Shown one piece after another: positions 23,125 through 32,399 of a stretch of DNA of 64,000 bases (the stretch's first letter is position 1; the number at the start of each line of letters is the position of its first letter). The notes below the pieces were generated by a model. The model saw only the letters and a program-made list of their open reading frames with translations. It was not told the DNA's origin and did not search any database. The position numbers were made by a program, and so were the translations under genes. The stretch is from Muraenolepis orangiensis (Eukaryota; Chordata; Actinopteri; Gadiformes; Muraenolepididae), in the NCBI GenBank assembly GCA_027704905.1, contig JANIIK010000525.1:1-64000 (forward strand). Direction: 5' to 3'.

Positions 23125-24745
23125 GTGATAGCATCCTCAGCATCCAGCCCACCTGCGGCTACTGAGTTGGCTGTGGCACTACAGGGCTCTGTCTCCATAC
23201 AGATTTGCGAGGAGGATCCTGATTTTGGCCCGTTTATTACTACAGGTTTCGTTTCTCTGGTGGGTAGCCCACAGAAAGTGCCTGTCCAGATACTTTGTGA
23301 TACGGGGGCTTCAGAATCTTTTATATTGGAATCTGTTTTGCCGTTCTCTCAGGAGTCAAGTGTGGGGACCAGCGTTTTGATTAGAGGGATGGGGATGCAG
23401 ACTTTGTCTGTCCCCTTGCATGAAATTGAGCTTGAATCTGATCTGGTCCAGGGGGTAGTAACCATTGGTGTTGTGTGTGTGGAGTGATGTGCCCCCACCT
23501 CTGGTTGTTAGTTCTGGGTCAACACTGCCAACAGGACCAGACATTAGTGGGAAGGAGTTTCCTGAGGTTTTTACTGCCTGCGCCATGACTCGTGCTATGA
23601 GTTGCATGGACCCTAAAATTGATGACGGAAAAGAGTCTGATAAGTTCACTCCTGACAATTCTGTTTTTCAGTTTCCTGATCTGCCGCCTTCTTTGTCTCG
23701 GACTGAGGTGATCTTAGCCCAACAGGAGGATCCTGAGCTGAAGCTGCTGCTCAGTGGGATTCAGCCTAAGGATGAGCTGGAGAGCTCTGCAAGTGGTTAT
23801 TTTCTCTTGGAGGATGTGTTGGTTCGTAAATGGCTTCCTCATAACGATTGTTCTGTGAGTGACCCAGTTTTTCAGGTTGTGGTACCTACTAGGTTTAGGA
23901 ATGTGGTGTTGGAGACAGCACATGATGACGTGGCTGGGCATATGGGAGTTAAGAAGACTTGTGATAGAGTACTACGCTATTTCTTTTGGCCTCGGTTGAA
24001 GAGGGATGTTTCTAAGTTTATAAAGAGCTGTCATACCTGTCAACTGATGGGAAAACCTAATCAGACTATTAAACCTGTGCCTCTTTATCCTATTCCAGCT
24101 GTGAGTGAACCATTTGAGCACCTCATCATCGATTGTGTTGGGCCACTTCCTCCTTCTAAGTCTGGGTGTACTTAGCTATTAATGGTAATGTGTCAAACCA
24201 CTCGCTATCCGTCTGCGTACCCTCTTCGTACGATTACGACAAGATCAATTGTAAAGGCACTGACTCAGTTCATATCCATTTTCGGTATTCATCGGGTCAT
24301 ACAGAGTGACCAAGGGACAAACTTTACATCAAAAAAGTTTGCTGAGGTTTTGAGTCAGTTACGCGTTAAGCACAACACCGCCAGCACGGCAATCATGCTC
24401 AGAGTCAGGGTGCCCTAGAGAGGTTTCATCAAACACTAAAGTCATTGTTGCGCTCTTATTGCATGGAGCTTAAGAGGGATTGGGAGGAGGGACTGCCTTG
24501 GCTCATGTTGGCAGCACGGGAGGTTGTACAGGAGAGTACAGGGTTTAGTCCAAGTGATTTGGTGTTTGGGCACAAGGTGAGGGGCCCACTGGCAGTGCTA
24601 CAAGATGGTCTTAGGACCGCTGATCCACCTACCAACTTGATAGATTATGTGCATGGTTTTCACCTGAGGTTACATCTGGCGGGAAAAATGGCGAGTGAGC
24701 ATTTGACTGTGGCACAAAGTAAAATGAAGTGACTGTTTGATCGCC
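23125..24745 (+). pseudogene. Gypsy2 protease and integrase (broken)
   Basis: The protease has LCDTGASESFIL near 23290. The integrase follows directly: zinc-finger region with HMGVKKTCDRVLRYFFWP and CHTCQLMGK, first catalytic Asp in LIIDCVGPLPP, second in IQSDQGTNFTSKKF, and the Glu segment in a shifted frame (GALERFHQTLKSLL). Defects are a frameshift near 23465, a stop at about 24174, a frameshift near 24380 and a TGA at 24730. Integrase lies before RT, as in Gmr1. Confidence 0.85.
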
Positions 24746-24759
24746 GGACTGAACCACGA

Positions 24760-26436
24760 GTGTTCTGTCCTGGGGACCAAGTGTTGGCGTTATTGCCTAT
24801 ACCTGGTTCGCCATTCCAGGCAAAATTGACTGGTCCCTACTCTGTTGTACGACAGGTGTCCGAACAGAATTATTTGATCGATACTCCAAACCGTAGAAAG
24901 TCTACACAACTTTGTCACATAAACTTATTAAAATGTTATTATTCTCGTTCACCTAGGGCCGGAGAAGATGCGGTCTTTAAGGTGAAGCCGGTGGTGTTGA
25001 CCACAGTGAATGGGGTATCTCCATCTCCATCCACTCCTGTGGTGGCAGCAGGGTGGGAGGAGGATGTGGGTGGGCCTGGAGACGGTGTTTTGCGTCCTCG
25101 GCTCAAGAATTCTGAGATGTTGGCTGATGTATCAGTTCTGTTTGGTCATTTGACTGAGAGAAACTGTAGAGAGTTAGAGGGGTTACTTGTTGCATTTCCC
25201 TCATTGTTTTTGGATACCCCTTCTTGTACCCACTTAGTGCAGCACGACATAGACGTTGGGGAGGCGAAGCCGTGTTTGTTGGTAGGAAAACCAGACATGA
25301 CAGATCTGTTCTGCACAGACTATCGAAAAGTTAATAATGTGACTAAACCTGACTCATTTCCTTTGCCCAGGATGGAGGACTGTGTGGATGAGGTGGGGTC
25401 TGCCAAATTCGTTAGCAAATTTGATTTGCTTAAGGGGTATTGGCAGGTCCCACTGACCCCTCGCGCCCGAGAAATATCTGCCTTCATTACACCGTCTGGG
25501 TTGTATTCGTACAACGTCATGAGTTTTGGTCTTCGTAATGCGCCGGCGACTTTTCAGCGCCTGATGAATCAGGTGGTTGCAGGGCTGGATGGCTGGGCGG
25601 GTTACCTTGACGACGTTGTGGTGTATAGCGACACGTGGGAGCAACATATAGAACGGATCCATTCACTGTTTGTACGACTCAGGGCTGCAAACCTTACTAT
25701 CAACTTGGCAAAATGTGAATTTGCAAAAGCAACTGTCACATATTTGGGTAAGGTGGTAGGGCAAGGGCAGGTCCGGCCAGTGAGGGCTAAGGTCCGTGCT
25801 ATTGATCAGTTTCCACCCCCCACCTCGAAGACGGAGCTTAGACGTTTTTTAGGGATGGTGGGTTATTACCGCAACTTCTGTTTCAATTTCTCAACAGTGG
25901 TCGTCCCTTTGACTAACTTATTAAGATTGAGGGCCAAGTTTGAATGGTCTCCAAGTTGCCAGCGGGCTTTTGAACAGGTCACATGCTGTTCAGTCCGGCT
26001 CCTGTCCTGGCGGCACCTCGTTTGGATCACCCGTTCCAGTTGCAAGTGGACGCTAGTCATGTTGGGACTGGGGGGTCTTTTGCAGACTGATGATCAGGGG
26101 GTAGATCGACCGGTCAGTTTCTTTTCTAAAAAGTTTAATACTCACCAATTGAATTATTCAACCATCGAAAAAGAGGCATTGGCTCTGGTTTGGGCTCTGC
26201 AGTACTTTGATGTTTATGTGGGAGGGGGGTCCCATCCAGTGGTCATTTATTCAGATCATAACCCCCTGACCTTTTTGCATACTCTGCAGAGTCCGAGCCA
26301 GCGCCTTATGAGGTGGACGTTGTTTCTGCAGCCGTATAACATCACGATTAGACACATTCGCGGTGTGGAGAACGTAATCGCGGATGCGTTGTCCCGTGCT
26401 CCGGAGGGGCTGGGTGAGTCGATGCTGTCGGTCTGA
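24760..26436 (+). pseudogene. Gypsy2 integrase tail, RT and RNase H
   Basis: A 558-codon open stretch, starting at GTT/ATG-poor sequence downstream of a stop. It holds the integrase C-terminal end (CPGDQVLALLPIPGSPFQAK), then RT with FCTDYRKVNNVTKPDSFPLP, YWQVPLTPRAREISAFITP and YLDDVVVYS near 25603. The RT N-terminus is missing about 35 residues: the reading jumps from DIDVGEAKP straight to CLLVGKPD. RNase H has a local double frameshift that garbles the first Asp motif, then reads normally (STIEKEALALVWALQYF, YSDHNPLTFL, ADALSRAPEG). It is therefore non-functional despite identical LTRs. Confidence 0.85.
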
Positions 26437-26711
26437 TACCATTGTCGTTAACTAACTCTCTCTCTCTCTCTCTTGCTCCTCCCTCCTTAAATAGAGCTTT
26501 TCCCCGGTACCAGGAATTGCTGGAGGGTGGGCAGGTTGTGGGGGAGGTTGAGTTGGTCAGACCGTGTGGTGGAGATCCCTAGTTCCTCTGGCCGGATGGT
26601 AGTATTCCCACAATCATTATAATTTGTATTTTTGATTATTAGTTGTGCTGAAAAATTGGGGACAGATTTTACAGAGACCTTTTTGGTAGGCCTCTGTTTT
26701 AAGGGGGGGGA

Positions 26712-27315
26712 TGTGACGTTCCACATATGGTCCCATAGTGGGCGCTGTTACAAACAAGAACAACAACAACAAATCGTGAGGATTGAATCCTCTTTATTGG
26801 TCACATACATGAAGACATACAGTGAAACGTGTTCTCTGCATTTAACCCATCCTAGTATTAGGAGCAGTGGGCAGCTATTGATACAGCGCCCGGGGAGCAG
26901 TTAGGGTTAGGGTCTTCCTCAAGGACACCTCGACAGTTTTTGCTAGGAGGAGCCGGGGATCGAACCAGCAACCTTCCGGTTGTGAGGCGACCGCTCTACC
27001 TCCTGAGCTATACTGCCGTTATCCTGTGTCCTGTGTGGGGTTTCTTCTTCTGTTTCCAGATAGACCACCAGGTGTACCCAATGTTGTTAATTGTCCTGGA
27101 GACAATAAGATCAGCCCAGGGTCATGGATCTCGCTCTCTTTCTCGTCGACCAGCAGCCATTTTAGTTGTGGTTATCATTTTCTCTAATCATTATTTCAAT
27201 CCAACCTTTTCTGTAATATAACATTCTTCTTCTTTCTTCATTAAATATACTATTAATGATAACCATGTGTGGTCTCCCTCTTTGTTGCATTGTCAAGAGC
27301 CAGGCAAGCGTAACA
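26712..27315 (+). repeat. 3' LTR of Gypsy2 with SINE insert
   Basis: 604 bp in total. Removing the 267-bp SINE and its 4-bp duplication GTTA leaves 333 bp, exactly the 5' LTR length. The polypurine run AAGGGGGGGG at 26701-26710 precedes it. Confidence 0.93.
26751..27017 (-). mobile_element. tRNA-derived SINE in Gypsy2 3' LTR
   Basis: In reverse complement it starts with the tRNA-like head (TAGCTCAGGAGGTAGAG, GGTTCGATCC at about 26950-27012). A body follows with CACTGCTCCTAATACTAGG, then a tail that reads ACCAATAAAGAGGATTC. The target duplication GTTA lies at 26747-26750 and 27018-27021. It is the same family as 6361-6515. Confidence 0.88.
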
Positions 27316-28130
27316 CTACTCATAAAAAACCATCATGAGAAAGTGTACCATCAAGGACGGGGAATGACGATGAAAGAGCTCCGAGCAAATGGAATATGGA
27401 TCTTAGGATTCAGCAAGGCAGTCAAATCTCCTATTTACAAGTGCACATGGCGCAGGAAGTTCCGAAGAGTCACAGAGCAACAGAAAATGGCAGATCTCCC
27501 AGCAGAATTCAAGCTAATGACTCCTCCATTCACTTACTGTGGAATGGATTGTTTCGGACCTTTCTATGTTAAAGAAGGAAGGAAGGAGTTAAAGTGCTAT
27601 GGACTGCTGCTTACCTGCATGTGTTCCAGAGCGGTGCACATTGAAATGCTTGACAACCTGTCCACTGATGCCTTTATTAATGCCATGCGTGCTGTCATCC
27701 ATTCGTGTCGTCAAGCATCACGGGAGTTTGTGAAAGTATTGAAGGAAGAGAACCTCAAGGGACTAGGATGTGAGTTTATTATGAACCCGCCAGCTTCAAG
27801 TCATATGGGAGGTGTTTGGGAAAGACAGATTCGTAGCATCAGAACTGTCTTGACATCCATTCTAGAGCAGTCCTCCTGACAACTTGACTGCTCCTCTCTG
27901 AGGACGTTTCTGTATGAAGTCATGGCCGAAGGTCAAAGGTCAAAGATCAAAGGTCAAATGTCAGTGACATTGTGCTTCTGAAGACCAATTGGCTCCACTC
28001 AACAAATGGAAGTTGGCTAAGGTGATTGAAGTGTTCCCTGGAAGAGATGGCAGAGTGACAAAACTGTATCTGGAGTGCCCTATCCATCAGACTGTCACTC
28101 TAGTGGAGAAGAATGGAAAGGTTTATTTCA
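27316..28130 (+). pseudogene. BEL1 integrase
   Basis: Continuation of BEL1 after Gypsy2. It contains the catalytic-core motifs CGMDCFGPFYVKEGRK, CSRAVHIEMLDNLSTD and SSHMGGVWERQIRSIR. The segment around the second catalytic Asp (normally SDNGTNF) is deleted: the reading runs from CRQAS to REFVKVLKEEN. A stop follows at 27877, and degenerate frames then give the C-terminal KVIEVFPGRDGRVTKLY near 28018-28060. The BEL1 LTRs were not located. Confidence 0.85.
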
Positions 28131-28239
28131 GTTGTTATAAATCCGTATTTTCTTTGTTACAATACTAATGTATTTTGGCGCTTCACCAAGCACTCGTTTA
28201 AGTTGTATTTTGTGTTTGTATTTAGTTTACGCATTACTG

Positions 28240-29010
28240 AGGGCGCTACAGTCAGGGTTATGGTTAGTAAGGGTAGGTTTAAGGTTATGGTTAGTCAGGG
28301 TAGGTTTAGGGTTAGTGTTAGTAAGGGTTAGGGTAAGGTCGGTTTAGGGTTAGGGTTAGTCAGGGTAGGTTTAGGGTTAGTGTTAGTAAGGGTTAGGGTA
28401 AGGTCAGTTTAGAGTTATGGTTAGTCAGGGTAGGTTAGGTTAGTGTTAGTAGGGTTAGGGTAGGTAGGTTTAGGGTTATGGTTAGTCAGGTAGGTTAGGG
28501 TTAGTGTAGTAAGGGTTAGGGTAGGTAGGTTAGGGTTATGGTTAGTCAGGGTAGGTTTAGGGTTAGTGTTAGTAAGGGTTAGGGTAAGGTAGGTTAGGGT
28601 TATGGTTAGTCAGGGTAGGTTTAGGGTTAGTGTTAGTAAGGGTTAGGGTAAGGTAGGTTTAGGGTTATGGTTAGTAAGGGTAGGTTTAGGGTTAGTGTTA
28701 ATAAGGGTTAGGGTAAGGTAGGTTTAGGGTTAGGGTTAGTAAGGGTAGGTTTAGGGTTAGGGTTAGTCAGGGTTAGGGTAAGGTAGGTTTAGGGTTAGGG
28801 TTAGTAAGGTTAGGTTTAGTGTTAGGGTTAGTAAGGGTAGGTTTAGGGTTAGGGTTAGTCAGGGTTAGGGTAAGGTAGGTTTAGGGTTAGGGTTAGTAAG
28901 GGTAGGTTTAGGGTTAGGGTTAGTAAGGGTAGGTTTCGGGTTAGTGTTAGTCAGGGTTAGGGTAAGGTAGGTTTAGGGTTAGTGTTAGTAAGGGTAGGTA
29001 TGGAAACATA
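28240..29010. repeat. degenerate TTAGGG-like satellite
   Basis: About 770 bp of GTTAGGG, GTAAGGTAGG and GGTTTAGGG variants with a loose higher-order period of about 60 bp (blocks alternating AGTAAGGG and AGTCAGGG). It resembles interstitial telomere-like DNA but contains no perfect TTAGGG arrays. No ORF here is meaningful. The stretch 29011-29133 is unassigned. Confidence 0.85.
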
Positions 29011-29133
29011 CAAGATGCTCCCTCAATAACTATAAATAATGGCATAAACCACCGCCTCATTCTGGAATAAGAGGAACTAGCTTTGCCACCACTGTAGCCC
29101 CTGTGGAAAAAAACCTCAACCTGGAACCGAAGA

Positions 29134-32100
29134 GTCAAGTCAAGTCAAGTCAAGTTTATTGTCACTTCACAGTTTACAGTTTAGTATAAAGCAGTGATGT
29201 GAAATTCTTGTGTGCAATACCCGACGACAGACAGCAGTTATAAAATAAGATAAAATAAAAATAGATAAAAAATAGAATAAAAAATAGAGAATAAAGAATA
29301 TAAAATAAAAATAAAAAATGCAATTTATAAAATGCAAAAATCAGCACAGAAAAGAGCAATATATATATATAAATCAATGTAATAAAATATACATTGTTAT
29401 ATGTTATACGCCCTTGTTCAGCAGCCTGATGGCCTGACTGTGGAAGCTATCTCTAAGCCTATACGACACTTGATACTGCGGTATCGCCTGCCTGACGGTA
29501 ATAGTGAGTAAAGTTCGTGGCTGGGGTGGGCAATGTCTTTTATAATTCTTTTGGCCTTGGCCACGCACCGCTGGTTGTAAATGTCCAGGAGGGAGGGGAG
29601 CTCACCTCCAACGATATACTGGGCCGTCCGCACCACCCTTTGAAGCGCTCTGCGCTCGAGTGCCGTGCAGTTCCCGTACCAGGCGGTGATACACCCTGTC
29701 AGAACACTCTCGATGGTGCCGTTGTAGAATGTTCTCAGGATGCGGGGGCCCATGCTGAATTTCTTCAGACGCCTGAGAAAATACAGGCGTTGTTGGGCCC
29801 TTTTCACCACGTGTGTGGTGTGCGTGGACCATGTGAGGTCCTCGGAGATGTGCACGCCGAGGAACTTGAAGCTGCTGACCCTCTCTACTGCAACGCCGTC
29901 GATGGAGATAGGGCTGTGCTCTCCCCTCTGCCTCCTGAAGTCCACGATCAGCTCCTTGGTCTTCTTGACGTTGAGGGCGAGGCTGTTCTCCTGGCACCAC
30001 TGCTCCAGCGATCCGACCTCCTCCCTGTAGGCTGTCTCGTCGTCGCCGGCGATCAGGCCCATCACTGTCGTGTCGTCAGCAAACTTGACGATGACGTTGG
30101 AGCTGTGCATAGCCATGCAGTCGTGGGTGTAGAGGGAGTAGAGGAGAGGGCTCAGCACGCATCCCTGGGGGGCTCCCGTGTTGAGGGTCAGTGGCTCTGA
30201 TGTGGTGCTGCCCATCCTCACCACCTGGCGGCGGTCCGACAGGAGGTTCAGTATCCAGCTGCACATGGATGGGGGTACGCCTAGACCTCTCAGCTTGGTG
30301 TCGAGCTTGGCAGGAACTATTGTGTTGAATGCTGAGCTGTAGTCCACAAACAGCATTCGCACATAACAGTTCTTCCCCTCCAGGTGGGAAAGGGCAGTGT
30401 GGAGGGCCATGGCAATTGCGTCGTCCGTGGATCTATTTTGACGATATGCAAATTGCCATGGGTCCAGCGTGGTAGGTAACACGGAGCAAATAAAGTCCTT
30501 GACCAACCTCTCGAAGCATTTGCTAACGATCGAGGTGAGGGCCACAGGTCTGTAGTCATTCAGGCATGTTACCTTGGTTTGTTTAGGGACAGGCACGATG
30601 GTGGATATCTTGAAGACCGCGGGGACAACAGCCTGGGACAGGGAGAGGTTGAAGATGTCTGCAAAGACTCCTGCCAACTGGTCTGCGCATGCTCTGAGGA
30701 CGCGGCCCGGGATGTCGTCGGGGCCTGCCGCCTTACGGATGTTCAGCCGCTTAAAGGTGCGGCGCACATCCGCCTCCGAGATGCGCAGCTGGCTGGTCTC
30801 CCCAGTCGGTGCTGGTTCCGGCGGGCTGCCGTTTACGTCGAACCGAGCAAAAAATGTATTTAGCTCTCCTGGGAGGGAGGTAGAGGAGTTCTCTACACAA
30901 CTGGTTCTCCCTCTGAAGTTCGTTATCTTCTGCAGCCCCTGCCACATACCCCTCGCATCGTGTTTCTTGAATTTATCTTCCACTCTGTCCTTATACTCCC
31001 GCTTGGCAGTGACGATGGTCTTACGGAGGTCGTAACGGGCTCTCGTATATTCCTCCGTATTCCCGGAACCAAAGGCGGCGTTACGCGCATGTAGGGCAGC
31101 GCGAACATCGCCGTTAATCCACGGTTTCTGGTTGGGATATATCCGAACCGACTTGGTCGGAACAACGTCATCTATGCACTTCTTGATGAACCCGGTGACC
31201 GACGACGCGTACTCGTTGATGTTATTGTCCGAGGCAACGCGGAACATGTGCCAGTCAGCGTGATCAAAACAATCCTGCAGCGTAGAATCTGATTGGTCCG
31301 ACCAGCATTGGACCTCCCTCACAGCGATCGGTTGCTGCTTCAGTCTCTGCCTATAGGCGGGGAGTAGCTGGATAGAGCGGTGATCTGATTTGCCGAACGG
31401 TGGGCGGAGGGCCTTGTAGCCATCACGGAAGGGAGTGTAGCAGTGGTCGAGGATCCGCTCGCCCCGTGTGTTGCTCTTTATGTGTTGGTAGAACTTCGGG
31501 AGAACCTTCTTCAGGTTCGCCTTGTTGAAGTCCCCCGCCACGATGAGAGCAGCCTCGGGGTGGGCCGACTCCTGTTCGCTGATAGCCCCGTACAGTTCCT
31601 TCAGCGCTGTGTCCGTGTTGGCTTGTGGGGGAATGTAAACAGCGGTCACGGTTACCGCTGTAAACTCCCGAGGTAGCCAGTATGGACGGCACATAAGCAT
31701 CAGGTACTCCAGGTCCGGGGAACAGAAAGACTTGAGGGGATGTACATGACTTTGGTTGCACCAAGATCTGTTTATCATGAGACATACCCCCCCTCCGCGA
31801 TCTTTACCGGAGAGAGCCTTTGTTCTGTCCGCCCGGTGTACGGAAAATCCCGTCGGCTCGATAGCTGCGTCGGTAACCCCCTCCGACATCCATGTCTCCG
31901 TAAGGCAGATAATACAATTGTCCCTAGTTTCCCGGTGGAATTGAATACGAGCCTGTAGTTCGCTTAACTTATTGTCCAGAGACTGTACATTAGCCAGTAG
32001 AATGGTGGGTAGTGGGGGGCGATCGGATCGACATCTCAGCCTGACTAGCACGCCGGCTCGCTTCCCTCGCTTCCTCCGGCGACGCTTGCGCGTAATCGTG

Positions 32101-32345
32101 CCCAAAATGGACGGAGATAATCCAGCTGTGACTTCGGGCGGGACGTCCGAGCCGAAAGAATGAAAAAACTCCGGTAGGCGGCGAGCGACTGTCGATCTGA
32201 TCTCCCAAAGTGTGCAGAAGTTATAAGTGAACTTGCTGCTAACATCCTGAACTAAAATAGTTGCGATAAAAAGAATAAATAACAAAAAACTGCGTCGTCG
32301 TGCGGGAGCTCGCGACACGGCAGCCATCTCGTACGGCGCCATACT
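29134..32345 (-). mobile_element. near full-length L2-clade LINE
   Basis: Minus-strand LINE with a (CTTGA)n-type tail at 29134-29155, an AT-rich 3' UTR and one long ORF. Identity to the piece at 48689-50753 is very high by eye, so the family was active recently. The 5' end is close to the ATG at 32342, followed by a (TAA)n tract at 32369-32391. Confidence 0.9.
29418..32342 (-). CDS. L2 LINE endonuclease-reverse transcriptase
   Basis: 974 residues from an ATG at 32342. The N-terminus has a hydrophobic segment (SFLLFILFIATILV) and a basic RKRRRRKRGKR tract. The APE-type endonuclease has LANVQSLDNKL, TETWMSEG, VAGDFNKANL and SDHRSI. RT follows with RKAAGPDDIPGRVL, VDYSSAFNTI, APQGCVLSPLLYSLY and the catalytic FADDTTVMG. 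The role is nicking target DNA and copying the element RNA into it. A 4-nt deletion near 29463, relative to copies at 15700 and 58190, shifts the last frame. The normal end (about DSFHSQAIRLLNKGV) is replaced by a short unrelated tail. The endonuclease and RT cores appear intact. Confidence 0.9.
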   Translation of the reverse strand: MAPYEMAAVSRAPARRRSFLLFILFIATILVQDVSSKFTYNFCTLWEIRSTVARRLPEFFHSFGSDVPPEVTAGLSPSILGTITRKRRRRKRGKRAGVLVRLRCRSDRPPLPTILLANVQSLDNKLSELQARIQFHRETRDNCIICLTETWMSEGVTDAAIEPTGFSVHRADRTKALSGKDRGGGVCLMINRSWCNQSHVHPLKSFCSPDLEYLMLMCRPYWLPREFTAVTVTAVYIPPQANTDTALKELYGAISEQESAHPEAALIVAGDFNKANLKKVLPKFYQHIKSNTRGERILDHCYTPFRDGYKALRPPFGKSDHRSIQLLPAYRQRLKQQPIAVREVQCWSDQSDSTLQDCFDHADWHMFRVASDNNINEYASSVTGFIKKCIDDVVPTKSVRIYPNQKPWINGDVRAALHARNAAFGSGNTEEYTRARYDLRKTIVTAKREYKDRVEDKFKKHDARGMWQGLQKITNFRGRTSCVENSSTSLPGELNTFFARFDVNGSPPEPAPTGETSQLRISEADVRRTFKRLNIRKAAGPDDIPGRVLRACADQLAGVFADIFNLSLSQAVVPAVFKISTIVPVPKQTKVTCLNDYRPVALTSIVSKCFERLVKDFICSVLPTTLDPWQFAYRQNRSTDDAIAMALHTALSHLEGKNCYVRMLFVDYSSAFNTIVPAKLDTKLRGLGVPPSMCSWILNLLSDRRQVVRMGSTTSEPLTLNTGAPQGCVLSPLLYSLYTHDCMAMHSSNVIVKFADDTTVMGLIAGDDETAYREEVGSLEQWCQENSLALNVKKTKELIVDFRRQRGEHSPISIDGVAVERVSSFKFLGVHISEDLTWSTHTTHVVKRAQQRLYFLRRLKKFSMGPRILRTFYNGTIESVLTGCITAWYGNCTALERRALQRVVRTAQYIVGGELPSLLDIYNQRCVAKAKRIIKDIAHPSHELYSLLPSGRRYRSIKCRIGLEIASTVRPSGC

Positions 32346-32368
32346 CCATACAGAGAACGTACATATTA

Positions 32369-32391
32369 ATAATAATAATAATAATAATAAA
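32369..32391. repeat. (TAA)n microsatellite
   Basis: AAT repeats at the boundary between the L2 5' end and the LINE that starts near 32400. Confidence 0.85.
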
Positions 32392-32399
32392 TTATATTT

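Larger units (their letters stand above)
20833..27315 (+). mobile_element. Gypsy2: Gmr1-order element inserted in BEL1
   Basis: Contains two LTRs, a tRNA-Pro-like primer site, broken gag-pol and a polypurine tract (26698-26710). It is flanked by CTAC duplications, and the BEL1 integrase reading continues across it (DSHLSSLL before, LIKNHHEKVYHQGRG after). The order gag-protease-integrase-RT-RNase H matches the element at 586, but the sequence, LTR and primer site differ, so it is a separate lineage with the same rearranged pol. Confidence 0.92.

Noticed and set aside
28240..29010. True telomere or chromosome end
   Set aside because: There are no perfect TTAGGG arrays, and ordinary transposon sequence lies on both sides.
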